Translations under genes and position numbers: made by a program
The notes under the pieces: generated by a model
What the model was told of the DNA's origin: nothing
The model's database searches: none
The model's input: the letters and a program-made list of their open reading frames with translations, nothing else
DNA from: Alicycliphilus denitrificans_A
Lineage (GTDB): Bacteria > Pseudomonadota > Gammaproteobacteria > Burkholderiales > Burkholderiaceae_C
Assembly: GCF_044792555.1 (NCBI RefSeq)
Contig: NZ_CP126238.1
Coordinates: 2,604,001-2,668,000, forward strand
Direction: 5' to 3'
Length of the DNA stretch: 64,000 bases
Shown here: one piece after another, positions 52,436-62,621 of the stretch
Position numbering within the stretch: the first letter of the stretch is position 1
Layout of the letters: every line of letters starts with the position of its first letter

Positions 52436-53380
52436 ATGAAAAAACTGCTCGCCCTTGCCGTCATCTCTGCGGCCGCCCATGCCGCCTGGGCCGCTCAGCC
52501 CCTGCTCACGCCCGCCGAGCTCAGCGCCCAGACGGCACAGGCCAACGCACCGCGCGTGATCGACATCCGCGACCCGGCCAGCTACAGCGCCCAGCATATT
52601 CCTGGCGCCGTGAATGCGCCTTACGGCAAGTGGCGCGGCCCGGCCAGCAACCCCGGCGAGCTGCTGGATACACCCAAACTCACCGAACTCGCACAGTCGC
52701 TGGGCCTGACGGCATCCACCCGCGCCGTCGTCGTCTCCAGTGGCGCCGATACCACCGACTTTGGCGCCGCCGCGCGCGTGTACTGGACGCTGAAGCTGCT
52801 CGGCCTGAAGGAGCTGTCCATCCTCAACGGCGGCATGAAGGCCTGGGGCGATGCCAAACTGGCGCAGGACCAGGCCGTGCCCCAAGTCGCACGCAGCCAG
52901 TACCAGCCGCAGATCGACACCAGCCTGCTGGCCACGCGCGATGAGGTAGGTCAGCACATCAAACTGAACAACGCCGCCCTGGTCGATTCGCGCCCCGATG
53001 CCTTCTACCAGGGCAAGGTGCGCGCGCCCGCAGCCAAGCTGGCCGGCACCCTGCCCGGCGCGCAGCAACTGGACTTCAACCAGTGGTTCGTGCCCGGCTC
53101 GGCCACCTTCGTGGACCAAGCCACGGCCAAACAGATCGCCGCCAAGGTCAAGCGCGAGCAGGGCCAGGACATGGTGGCGTTCTGCAATACCGGCCACTGG
53201 GCCGCGACCGACTGGTTCGGCCTGTCCGAAGTCGCGGGCCTACCCGGTGTGAAGCTGTACGCCGGCTCCATGGTGGACTGGACCCAATCCAAGGACACCC
53301 CGGCCATGGCCAACCAGCCCAGCCGCTTCGAGGCCCTGGCCTATGACGCCCGGCAATGGTGGGAGCGCAAGTCCAAGTAA
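52436..53380 (+). CDS. Periplasmic rhodanese-family sulfurtransferase
   Basis: A 314-residue exported protein: signal peptide MKKLLALAVISAAAHAAWAA, then two rhodanese domains. The first (PRVIDIRDPASYSAQHIPGA) has SSGADTTDFG where the catalytic Cys loop should be and is inactive; the second (AALVDSRPDAFYQGKVRAPA) keeps the catalytic Cys250 in VAFCNTGHWAATDW. Periplasmic rhodaneses transfer sulfane sulfur from thiosulfate. It precedes a thiosulfate-type YeeE/YedE transporter. AT-rich DNA before it (about 52328-52375) probably holds the promoter. Confidence 0.87.
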   Translation: MKKLLALAVISAAAHAAWAAQPLLTPAELSAQTAQANAPRVIDIRDPASYSAQHIPGAVNAPYGKWRGPASNPGELLDTPKLTELAQSLGLTASTRAVVVSSGADTTDFGAAARVYWTLKLLGLKELSILNGGMKAWGDAKLAQDQAVPQVARSQYQPQIDTSLLATRDEVGQHIKLNNAALVDSRPDAFYQGKVRAPAAKLAGTLPGAQQLDFNQWFVPGSATFVDQATAKQIAAKVKREQGQDMVAFCNTGHWAATDWFGLSEVAGLPGVKLYAGSMVDWTQSKDTPAMANQPSRFEALAYDARQWWERKSK

Positions 53381-53404
53381 GCCTGCCGCAGGGCCACATT
53401 CATT

Positions 53405-53461
53405 TATAGTAAAAATGGCTGCCAGCGCTTGATGGACAAGCGCTGGCAGCTCTGTTTTTTT
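53405..53461 (+). repeat. Palindromic AGCGCTT-core repeat, copy 8 (most perfect)
   Basis: AAAAATG, then GCTGCCAGCGCTTG (53418-53431), loop ATGGA, CAAGCGCTGGCAGC (53437-53450) and TCTGTTTTTTT. Perfect 14-bp arms; used here as the type copy. With its T-run it has the form of an intrinsic terminator between the rhodanese and transporter genes. Confidence 0.92.
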
Positions 53462-53478
53462 GCAAGAATCCGACCCAC

Positions 53479-54576
53479 ATGAAACGACTCCCCCTCGCGG
53501 CCATGCTGGCCGTTTTCACCGGCTGGCTGCTGTGGAGCGTGTCGGCACGCCAGGCCGTGCTGTTTATCGTGGGCCTGGGCCTGGGTGCGGTACTCGCGGG
53601 CCAGCGCTTTGGCTTCACCACGGGCTGGCGCATGCTCATCGAGGACAGGGACGCCAGCGGCGTCATGGGCCAGCTGCTACTCCTGGCGCTGGCCGCGACC
53701 CTGGCCATGCCGCTCTTAGGCCATTACCCCGAGCTCACGGCCGCGCTGGGCCCGCCCAGCGTCAGCCTGCTGGTGGGCGCCTTCGTGTTCGGCCTGTGCA
53801 TGCAGATCGCCGACGGCTGCGGCAGCGGCACGCTGTACAAGGCCGGACTGGGCATTCCCATGAACGCTGCCATCCTGCCGCTGTTTGCGCTGGGCAGCTT
53901 TCTGGGCTCGCTGCACCTGGGCTTCTGGCTGGATCTGGGTCGCACCCAGCCGCTGGGCCTGGTCAGCCAATTTGGCTGGGTACAGGCGCTGCTTATCACG
54001 CTGGCGGCGCTGGCCCTGCTAGCCATGGCCGTGCGCTGGTACGCGGGCCGCGCCAACGCAGCGGCGGGCCAGGCGCCCAAGCCGCTCGTGGTGCGCAAAT
54101 GGATGCTGGGCGCGGTGTTGCTGGCGCTGCTGGCCACGCTGAACCTGATCATTGCCGGCCAGCCCTGGGGCGTGGTCTATGGCTTTGGCCTGTGGGCCGC
54201 AAAAATAGCCCAGGCCACGGGCACGGCAGACCTGGCGGGCAACTGGTTCTGGAGCCAGAGCGGCAACGCCGCGCGGCTGCAGGAGACGGTGCTGATGGAC
54301 GTGACCAGCATCACCAACATCGGCATCCTCGGGGGCGCGCTGTGGGTGTCTGCGGCCAAGCCCGCCAGCGCCAAACCCTTGAACGGCACGCAATGGGCTG
54401 TGGCCCTGCTCGCCGGCCTGGCGCTGGGCTACAGCTCGCGCCTGGCCTTCGGCTGCAACGTCGGCGCCATGCTGTCGGGCATCTCCACGGGCAGCATCCA
54501 CGGCTGGATCTGGGTACCGCTGGCCTTCGCGGGCACCATCTTCGGCCTGCGCATCCGGCGCCATTTCGGCTTTTGA
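53479..54576 (+). CDS. YeeE/YedE family (thiosulfate-type) transporter
   Basis: A 365-residue inner-membrane protein with about nine to ten helices and the two pseudo-repeats of the YeeE/YedE fold. Conserved cysteine motifs: FGLCMQIADGCGSGTLYKAG near residues 98-117 and AFGCNVGAMLSGISTG near residues 320-335. In TsuA of this family the cysteines relay thiosulfate across the membrane. Together with the periplasmic rhodanese it forms a sulfur-acquisition or sulfane-handling unit. No clear Shine-Dalgarno site; the repeat lies 18 bp upstream. Confidence 0.88.
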   Translation: MKRLPLAAMLAVFTGWLLWSVSARQAVLFIVGLGLGAVLAGQRFGFTTGWRMLIEDRDASGVMGQLLLLALAATLAMPLLGHYPELTAALGPPSVSLLVGAFVFGLCMQIADGCGSGTLYKAGLGIPMNAAILPLFALGSFLGSLHLGFWLDLGRTQPLGLVSQFGWVQALLITLAALALLAMAVRWYAGRANAAAGQAPKPLVVRKWMLGAVLLALLATLNLIIAGQPWGVVYGFGLWAAKIAQATGTADLAGNWFWSQSGNAARLQETVLMDVTSITNIGILGGALWVSAAKPASAKPLNGTQWAVALLAGLALGYSSRLAFGCNVGAMLSGISTGSIHGWIWVPLAFAGTIFGLRIRRHFGF

Positions 54577-54593
54577 AGCACCAGGATCACGCC

Positions 54594-54761
54594 ATGACAC
54601 GACACACCACATTGCGCCTGGCCTTCTGGGTCACTCTTGCCGCCTTCCTGGCCTGGGACTGGGCCAGCTCCGCACCAGTGGACCTGCGCCTGGAGGCGCC
54701 GCTGATAGCGGCTGGCTCGGGCAAGGCCGCCTCGGGCGGGCATTGCTCGATGCCGGACTGA
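54594..54761 (+). CDS. Small single-helix protein after the YeeE/YedE gene
   Basis: A 55-residue product: basic start MTRHTTLRLAFW, a membrane or signal helix (LAFWVTLAAFLAWDWASSAP), and a short Gly/Ala tail ending GGHCSMPD. 17 bp after the transporter on the same strand, with CCAGGATCA upstream. The cluster of His, Cys and Met at the end suggests metal or sulfur contact. I do not recognise a family. GC-rich coding bias fits, yet a small ORF by chance remains possible. Confidence 0.6.
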   Translation: MTRHTTLRLAFWVTLAAFLAWDWASSAPVDLRLEAPLIAAGSGKAASGGHCSMPD

Positions 54762-54884
54762 AAGGCAGAGCATCTTTTACCCAAGCACGCTCGTCGCGCC
54801 AAAACGCACCCGCTTTTCGTTCGGGCTGCGGGGCGTTGATTTCGACGCCCTTACCGGTCCGCTATCACACGGAAGGTGCGGGCC

Positions 54885-55325
54885 TTATTCGCGCACGACC
54901 AGCACGGGCACACGCGCCACGCCCAGCACCCGCTGCGTCACACTGCCCAGCACCAACTTCTCCAGGCCCCGGCGACCATGCGAGCCGATGACGATGAGAT
55001 CGGCTCCCGTGCTCTCCAGCGCGCGCTGAATGCCGTCATGCACGGCATGGCCCTCGCCAACCATGGTGCTCACATTGGCCACACCCGCCTGGCTGATGGC
55101 GACCTTGGCGGCATCCAGCGCGGCATTGGCCTCAGCCGTGGCAGCGCTCAAGTACTGGGCCTGGCCGTAGGCGAAATCGGCCCCCACGCCGGTGAATGGG
55201 TAGGGATCTATCACATACAGCGCCGTCACCGTGCTACCAAAGGTCTTGGCCAGGGCCGCTGCCTTGGCCACGGCCTTCATGGATGTTTCCGAGCCATCGA
55301 CGGGAATCAAAATGTGCTTGAACAT
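54885..55325 (-). CDS. Universal stress protein (UspA family)
   Basis: A 146-residue single-domain Usp: FKHILIPVDGSETSMKAVAK at the start, and the ATP-binding motif in VIGSHGRRGLEKLVLGSVTQ followed by RVLGVARVPVLVVRE. Matches the G-2x-G-9x-G-(S/T) class that binds ATP. A possible FNR/ANR-type site lies about 110 bp upstream of the start, which would fit oxygen-linked control. Confidence 0.92.
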   Translation of the reverse strand: MFKHILIPVDGSETSMKAVAKAAALAKTFGSTVTALYVIDPYPFTGVGADFAYGQAQYLSAATAEANAALDAAKVAISQAGVANVSTMVGEGHAVHDGIQRALESTGADLIVIGSHGRRGLEKLVLGSVTQRVLGVARVPVLVVRE

Positions 55326-55435
55326 GGAATCTCCTCATTGAAATAGGTGCGGTGCCTTGATGCCAGGGAGCCTATTGGACGTGGAAGTCGTCGGCCAGGC
55401 TGCTCGCAGTGTGGCGCCATGCTGCATCTCGATGC

Positions 55436-55449
55436 CTGATGCGCATCAA
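55436..55449. promoter_or_regulatory. FNR/ANR-like box upstream of the universal stress gene
   Basis: CTGATGCGCATCAA, one mismatch from the FNR consensus TTGAT-N4-ATCAA. It abuts the stop of the oxygenase gene and lies 110 bp upstream of the Usp ATG (minus strand), consistent with an activator site at about -40 if transcription starts near 55400. Chance occurrence cannot be excluded. Confidence 0.4.
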
Positions 55450-56205
55450 TTATTGAGCTACATCCTCCAGGAAGCCACCCCGGCGACAGGTCAGCACCAG
55501 CGTATCACGCCAGCCGCCCTGCTCATCATCCGGCTGGATGGGGGTGGTTTCATGGATCATGCGCGCATCGTCGAGCAGCATCACGGACCAGGGCTCGCTG
55601 AGCGTGAAGCGCTGTCCATCAGGTCCAGCGGCCTCGAAAATGCGGGTCTCTCCGCCCTTCACGCCCTGGCGGCCCACCAGAAAAACAGCCACCAGATCCA
55701 CACCATCACGATGCGCGCCCTCGGGCGTGGGCCGTCCGATGCCGCCTGCGGTGTCGATCCGAAACTGGTGCGCCTCGATGAAGCAGCGCCCGGGCCCCGT
55801 TGCCAAGACCTGCTGCGAAAGCCCTGCCAAGGCCCGCATCAGCCGGCCCCACACGGGCGCCGCCACGGTCACATCCCGCATTGGCGCAAACCAGCGCCGC
55901 ATCCCGCCGTGCAAGGCGTTGTACTCCACGGGCTGCCAATGCGCGCGGTGCGGCGTCTGGCTCACGACCGCGCCATCCACAATGAAGCATGCATGGCGTC
56001 GACGCCGGTAACGCCCGCCGTCCTTCAGAAAATCATCGAGCGGCAGTTCGGTCCAATCCGAGGACAGCGCCTGCAATTCGGCCTGCTCGCAGCCTATCCA
56101 AGCCATCGTGTCGCGTGGTTGCAAAACAGCGTATCCGCAATCACGCAACTGCTGTGCCATATCGCTGGCTGGAGTGTATGGAGGGGAGAAACTGACGTGC
56201 GCCAT
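55450..56205 (-). CDS. 2-oxoglutarate-Fe(II) dioxygenase family protein (PF10014-like)
   Basis: A 251-residue protein like the 2OG-Fe dioxygenases that hydroxylate free L-amino acids (IDO type). Core: RYRRRRHACFIVDG, EYNALHGGMRRWFAPM, PTPEGAHRDGVDLVAVFLVG with the H-x-D metal pair, ETRIF, and distal His in DDARMIHETTPIQP followed by R-D-T-L-V-L-T. Start at ATG 56203-56205 (MAHVSFSPPY); upstream codons lack likeness. Substrate unknown. Confidence 0.83.
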   Translation of the reverse strand: MAHVSFSPPYTPASDMAQQLRDCGYAVLQPRDTMAWIGCEQAELQALSSDWTELPLDDFLKDGGRYRRRRHACFIVDGAVVSQTPHRAHWQPVEYNALHGGMRRWFAPMRDVTVAAPVWGRLMRALAGLSQQVLATGPGRCFIEAHQFRIDTAGGIGRPTPEGAHRDGVDLVAVFLVGRQGVKGGETRIFEAAGPDGQRFTLSEPWSVMLLDDARMIHETTPIQPDDEQGGWRDTLVLTCRRGGFLEDVAQ

Positions 56206-56477
56206 GCATGCAAGCTTAACGGCTTTGGACACAGGCTTCTGGCATAGACGCAACTCGATGCCGATCAGCAATCATGGCGGCACAGCCGTAATTTGTAATC
56301 ATGTGTCGCTGCACTGCTGGATTTCGTCCCACCCAGCCCATGGGGAACCCGTCATCAACGACAATCGCCCATCAATGCCACAGGCAAGCCAAGCCATTGG
56401 ATTTTTTGCACATCAAGGAACCGGGACGAATGCCTTCCCATTCGCCCTTGATGCCCAGGCCGGATGTACACGACAAG

Positions 56478-57485
56478 ATGAACATCGTAATACTTGACGA
56501 TTACCAGGATGCAGTGCGCAAGCTCCACTGCGCAGCGCGGCTCGACCCCTACTCGGCCAAGGTCTATACCAACAACGTCAAAGGTCTGGGCCAGTTGTCG
56601 GTGCGCCTGCGCGATGCCGACATCATTGTTTTGATTCGTGACCGCACGCACATCACGCGCCAACTGGTGGACAAGCTGCCGCGTCTCAAGCTCCTTGCAC
56701 AGACGGGGCGCGTCGGCTCCCATATCGACATCGCGGCTTGCACCGAGCGTGGGATCGCCGTGACCGAGGGCGTGAGTTCGCCCGTGGCACCCGCCGAGCT
56801 GACCTGGGCGCTGATCATGGCCGCCATGCGCCGCCTACCCCAGTACATCTCCAACCTCAAACACGGGGCCTGGCAGCAATCAGGTCTGCGCGCCGCATCC
56901 ATGCCAGCCAACTTCGGGCTCGGCAGCGTGCTGCGCGGCAAGACGCTTGGTATCTGGGGCTATGGCCGCATCGGGCAAATCGTCGCCGGCTATGGCCGCG
57001 CATTCGGCATGAATGTGAGAGTCTGGGGCCGTGAGGCATCGCGCGCACAGGCCTTGAGCGACGGCCTGCAGGTCGCCAGCACCAAAGCCGACTTTTTCTC
57101 GCAATGCGATGTGGTGTCGCTGCACCTGCGACTCACGGACGAGACGCGCGGCATGATCACGCTGGAGGATCTGTCGCGCATGAAGCCCACCTCGCTGTTC
57201 GTGAACACGTCGCGCGCAGAACTCATAGAAGCTGACGCGCTGCTCGCCGCACTCAACCGGGGACGCCCAGGCATGGCCGCCGTCGACGTTTTTGAAAGCG
57301 AGCCCATCCTGCAAGGCCATGCACTCCTGCGGCTGGAAAACTGCATTTGCACGCCCCACATCGGCTATGTGGAACAAGACAGCTATGAGCTTTATTTTGG
57401 CGCAGCCTTCGACAATGTCGTCAACTACATCAAGGGCACGCCCAGCAACATCGTGAATCCCGGAGCCCTGCAGGTACGCCGCTGA
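56478..57485 (+). CDS. D-isomer-specific 2-hydroxyacid dehydrogenase
   Basis: A 335-residue NAD-dependent dehydrogenase of the D-2-hydroxyacid family: Rossmann motif GKTLGIWGYGRIGQIVAGYG near residues 156-175, catalytic Arg in SLFVNTSRAELIE, Glu in VDVFESEP and His in CICTPHIGYVEQ. MNIVILDDYQDAVRKL is the common start of a subgroup often annotated as phosphoglycerate dehydrogenase-like. Substrate not resolvable. It is divergent from the oxygenase (gap 56206-56477, nothing recognised). Confidence 0.87.
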   Translation: MNIVILDDYQDAVRKLHCAARLDPYSAKVYTNNVKGLGQLSVRLRDADIIVLIRDRTHITRQLVDKLPRLKLLAQTGRVGSHIDIAACTERGIAVTEGVSSPVAPAELTWALIMAAMRRLPQYISNLKHGAWQQSGLRAASMPANFGLGSVLRGKTLGIWGYGRIGQIVAGYGRAFGMNVRVWGREASRAQALSDGLQVASTKADFFSQCDVVSLHLRLTDETRGMITLEDLSRMKPTSLFVNTSRAELIEADALLAALNRGRPGMAAVDVFESEPILQGHALLRLENCICTPHIGYVEQDSYELYFGAAFDNVVNYIKGTPSNIVNPGALQVRR

Positions 57486-57489
57486 GTGA

Positions 57490-57525
57490 TCAGTTGTTCT
57501 GCGCCAACTGATCCAAAATTGCGGG
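57490..57525 (-). pseudogene. Duplicated 3' tail of acs
   Basis: On the minus strand the codons read PAILDQLAQNN and stop, identical to the last 11 residues of Acs encoded 127 bp to the right. 27 bases (57489-57515 and 57616-57642) are identical; further in, the copy diverges at nucleotide level (PAIL kept with different codons), and beyond that no acs sequence remains. It is the remnant of a second acs copy. The 27-base unit itself contains an ATCAGTTG/CAACTGAT inverted repeat. Confidence 0.8.
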
Positions 57526-57616
57526 GCTTTGGTGAGCACGTCACATCGCCGCGCGATATGAGTGCTCCCCCAATCCGGCCAGTGCTGCGCACCCGCGCCT
57601 TGCGGCGCGGTCTGCA

Positions 57617-59614
<1,998 letters not shown>

Positions 59615-59759
59615 GTGGTTTGTCTCCAATGGCTGAAAAATCCGGGCGTACTTTCGTGCCTGCTACTTACAAGCCACTGACGCGTCAGCGGCTGACAGCG
59701 TCGTGACACGGGCAGATGCATACGCCCTCGCGTATAGCATTTTTTGAAAAACTTGTGTT

Positions 59760-59788
59760 TTGACTCCACGGCTTTGCATTTATATACT
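59760..59788 (+). promoter_or_regulatory. Sigma-70 promoter of proVWX
   Basis: -35 TTGACT (59760-59765), 17-bp spacer, -10 TATACT (59783-59788): near consensus, in an AT-rich stretch between acs and proV. Start expected near 59795, giving a leader of about 340 nt. Confidence 0.8.
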
Positions 59789-60134
59789 TTTCTAATGTTT
59801 CACCACCTGCCACGCAGGTCGCTTGCTCTTGTTTCCATAGATCAGGAGTAGGTTTTCAACATGTTGGCACCGCTTGCAGCAGCAACGCCGTTGCCGACTC
59901 ATGGCCGCCAGATGCGGCCCTGATGCTTTCCGGGCTCTTGCGCACCGCCTCGGGTGCCATGCGAGCCGCTTTTTGTCACTTTCGTTGAACGTCCGGGTTG
60001 CTTGACTCCCCAGGCATGTGTCCTGTGTTGCGCGCGCCTGTGCGCAGCCATTGCGGCTCCAGCGCGGCCCACAACCGGCCAGCACGGCCTGGAACAGGCG
60101 CCAGCAAGGTTCAACCCATCTTTACAGGAGCGTC
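59789..60134 (+). other. Long leader of proVWX
   Basis: 346 bp without a conserved gene. A 20-codon frame at 59861-59923 (MLAPLAAATPLPTHGRQMRP) follows AGGAGTAGG by about eight bases and could be a leader peptide; no terminator-like T-run follows it. I recognise no riboswitch. Other short frames here are antisense or low-scoring. Confidence 0.4.
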
Positions 60135-61427
60135 ATGATGGCCAAACCCATCACTATCGACCAGGTTTTCAAGGTCTTCGGCGATGCGCCGCAGCAGGCC
60201 ATGGAACTGGTGCGTCAAGGCCTGAGCAAGCAGGAAATCCTGCAGCGCACGGGCCATTCGATCGGCGTGTTCGACGCCAGCTTCACGATAGGCGCCGGCG
60301 AGATCTTCGTCGTCATGGGCCTGTCGGGTTCGGGCAAGTCCACGCTGGTGCGCATGCTCAACCGCCTGATCGAGCCCACGGCCGGGCGCATCCTGATCGA
60401 CGGCCAGGACATCAACCAGCTCTCCGACAAGGCCTTGCGCCAGCTGCGGCGCAAGGACATCTCCATGGTGTTCCAGTCCTTCGCGCTGATGCCCCACATG
60501 ACGGTGTTGGACAACACCGCCTTCGGCCTGGAGTTGGCCGGCGTGCAGCGCGGCGAGCGCGAAAAGGCCGCGCAAGAGGCGCTGGAGCAGGTGGGCCTGG
60601 CCGACTGGGGCGCGAGCTACCCCGACGAGCTCTCGGGCGGCATGCAGCAGCGCGTGGGCCTGGCCCGGGCGCTTGCGGCCGACCCCTCCATCCTGCTGAT
60701 GGACGAGGCCTTCTCGGCACTGGACCCCATCATCCGCACCGAGATGCAGTCCGAGCTCTTGCGCCTGCAGCAGGCCCGCCGCCGCACCATCGTCTTCATC
60801 TCGCACGACCTGGACGAGGCCATGCGCATTGGCGACCGCATCGCCATCATGAAGGACGGCCAGGTGGTGCAGGTGGGCACGCCCGACGAGATCCTGCGCA
60901 ACCCGGCGGGCGACTATGTGCGCGACTTTGTGCGCGGCGTGGATGCGGCCGCCGTTTTCAAGGCGCGCGATATAGCGCGCCAGGCGTTCACTGTGGTGTC
61001 CGAGCGCAGCGACCGGGGCAGCCGCGCCGCGCTGCGCCTGCTGGAGGACTCGGACCGTGAATACGCCTATGCACTCTCCAGCCGCAAGCAGTACCTGGGC
61101 GTGGTGTCCTCGCAGTCACTGCGACGCGCCTTGCACGGCCACCACGGCCCCCTGGGGCTGCAGCATGCCTTCCTGCCCGATGCGCCGGCGTTGGCCGCCG
61201 ACACCCCGGTGGCCGAGCTGTTCGGCGCCATGGCCAACGCCCCCTGCCCGCTGCCCGTGGTGGATGAAGACGGACGTTTCCTGGGCGTCATCAGCCGCAC
61301 CACGTTGATGAAGTTCCTCGACCGCGACACGCCGCCGATACCACCGTCGCAGGACGAACGCAGCCCCCTGACCCTGAACCCGCAATTTCCGTATGGCACC
61401 GCCAACCCCGTGATGCCCAACGCCTGA
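60135..61427 (+). CDS. proV: Glycine betaine/proline ABC transporter ATP-binding protein
   Basis: A 430-residue ABC ATPase: Walker A GLSGSGKSTLVRML near residue 62, signature LSGGMQQRVGLARALA and Walker B ILLMDEAFSALDP, H-loop IVFISHDLDEA. About 150 residues after the ATPase form the CBS-like regulatory region of ProV (LPVVDEDGRFLGVISRTTLM). The AGGAG box is four bases before this ATG; the second ATG at 60138 is equally possible. First gene of proVWX for uptake of betaine-type osmoprotectants. The N-terminal K-V-F-G-D opening is typical. Confidence 0.95.
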   Translation: MMAKPITIDQVFKVFGDAPQQAMELVRQGLSKQEILQRTGHSIGVFDASFTIGAGEIFVVMGLSGSGKSTLVRMLNRLIEPTAGRILIDGQDINQLSDKALRQLRRKDISMVFQSFALMPHMTVLDNTAFGLELAGVQRGEREKAAQEALEQVGLADWGASYPDELSGGMQQRVGLARALAADPSILLMDEAFSALDPIIRTEMQSELLRLQQARRRTIVFISHDLDEAMRIGDRIAIMKDGQVVQVGTPDEILRNPAGDYVRDFVRGVDAAAVFKARDIARQAFTVVSERSDRGSRAALRLLEDSDREYAYALSSRKQYLGVVSSQSLRRALHGHHGPLGLQHAFLPDAPALAADTPVAELFGAMANAPCPLPVVDEDGRFLGVISRTTLMKFLDRDTPPIPPSQDERSPLTLNPQFPYGTANPVMPNA

Positions 61428-61442
61428 AAACCTAACCACTGC

Positions 61443-62543
61443 ATGAACAGCAACACCTCTGACACCACCGCCCAGAACGACCCCTGGGCCGCCACCAACG
61501 CCCCGGCCGATGCCGCAGCCAGCCCTGTCGACCCGTGGAGCACGGACACGCCCAGCGCAGCAGCGCCAGGCAGCGACTGGCTCTTGAGCCCCGACCTCAC
61601 GGCTGCCGACGAGCAGGCGGGCGGCCTGGGCGCGCTGTGGCAGCAAATCCGCAGCGACGGCCTGCCCGTGCAGGCCTGGATCAACGACGGCCTGCACTGG
61701 GCGGTGGAGCACTTCCGTCCCTTCTTCCAGGCCGTGCGCACCCCCATCGACGCCACCTTGAACGGCGTCACCGACCTGCTGCTGGCCCTGCCCTGGCCGC
61801 TGATGGTGCTGCTGGCCGCGCTGCTGGCCTGGCAGTTTGCCGGGCGCATGCTGGCGCTGGCCACGGCCGTGTCGCTGGCCCTGGTGGTCCTGCTGGGCAT
61901 CTGGAGCGACGCCATGGTGACCCTGGCACTGGTGCTCACCTCGCTGCTCTTTTGCGTGGCCATCGGCCTGCCGCTGGGCATTGGACTGGCCGCCAGCGAC
62001 CGCGCCCAGCGCTGGACGCGCCCGCTGCTGGACGCGATGCAAACCACGCCCGCCTTCGTCTACCTGGTGCCCGTGGTGATGCTGTTCGGCATTGGCAACG
62101 TGCCCGGCGTCATCGTGACCATCGTGTTTGCGCTGCCGCCGCTGGTGCGTCTGACCAACCTGGGGCTGCGCCAGGTGCGACCGGACCTGATCGAGGCCAG
62201 CCGCGCCTACGGCGCCTCGCCCTGGCAGCTGCTCATCAAGGTGCAACTGCCGCTGGCCCTGCCCTCCATCATGGCCGGGATCAACCAGGCACTGATGCTC
62301 AGCCTGTCCATGGTCGTCATCGCCTCCATGATCGCCGTGGGCGGCCTGGGGCAGATGGTGCTGCGCGGCATTGGCCGCCTGGACATGGGCCTGGCGACCG
62401 TCGGGGGGCTGGGGATCGTACTGCTGGCCATCGTGCTGGACCGCATCACCCAGGCCATGGGCGAGCCACGCCGTGGGAACCAGCGCTGGTGGCAGCGCGG
62501 ACCGCTGGGACTGCTGCGCAAGCACATCGCACACAAGTCCTGA
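61443..62543 (+). CDS. proW: Glycine betaine/proline ABC transporter permease
   Basis: A 366-residue permease with a long soluble N-terminus (about 100 residues, Asp/Ala/Pro-rich, then PVQAWINDGLHWAVEHFRPF) and six to seven membrane helices. The BPD-permease loop EASRAYGASPWQLLIKVQLP and ALPSIMAGINQALMLSLSMV are the ProW signature. It lies 15 bp after proV. The long N-terminal extension is normal for ProW. Confidence 0.94.
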   Translation: MNSNTSDTTAQNDPWAATNAPADAAASPVDPWSTDTPSAAAPGSDWLLSPDLTAADEQAGGLGALWQQIRSDGLPVQAWINDGLHWAVEHFRPFFQAVRTPIDATLNGVTDLLLALPWPLMVLLAALLAWQFAGRMLALATAVSLALVVLLGIWSDAMVTLALVLTSLLFCVAIGLPLGIGLAASDRAQRWTRPLLDAMQTTPAFVYLVPVVMLFGIGNVPGVIVTIVFALPPLVRLTNLGLRQVRPDLIEASRAYGASPWQLLIKVQLPLALPSIMAGINQALMLSLSMVVIASMIAVGGLGQMVLRGIGRLDMGLATVGGLGIVLLAIVLDRITQAMGEPRRGNQRWWQRGPLGLLRKHIAHKS

Positions 62544-62602
62544 ATTCATAGCTACCAGCGCTTTCTGGAAAAGCGCTATATGCCAATTTGGCTGTTATTT
62601 TT
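62543..62602 (+). repeat. Palindromic AGCGCTT-core repeat, copy 9 (proW/proX)
   Basis: AATTCATAGCTACCAGCGCT, loop TTCTGG, AAAAGCGCTATATGCC, AATTTGGCTG and TTATTTTT. It begins at the proW stop and fills most of the gap to proX, where it may cause partial termination or mRNA end protection and so set proX level. Confidence 0.8.
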
Positions 62603-62621
62603 TGTTGAAAAGGAGCACCCC

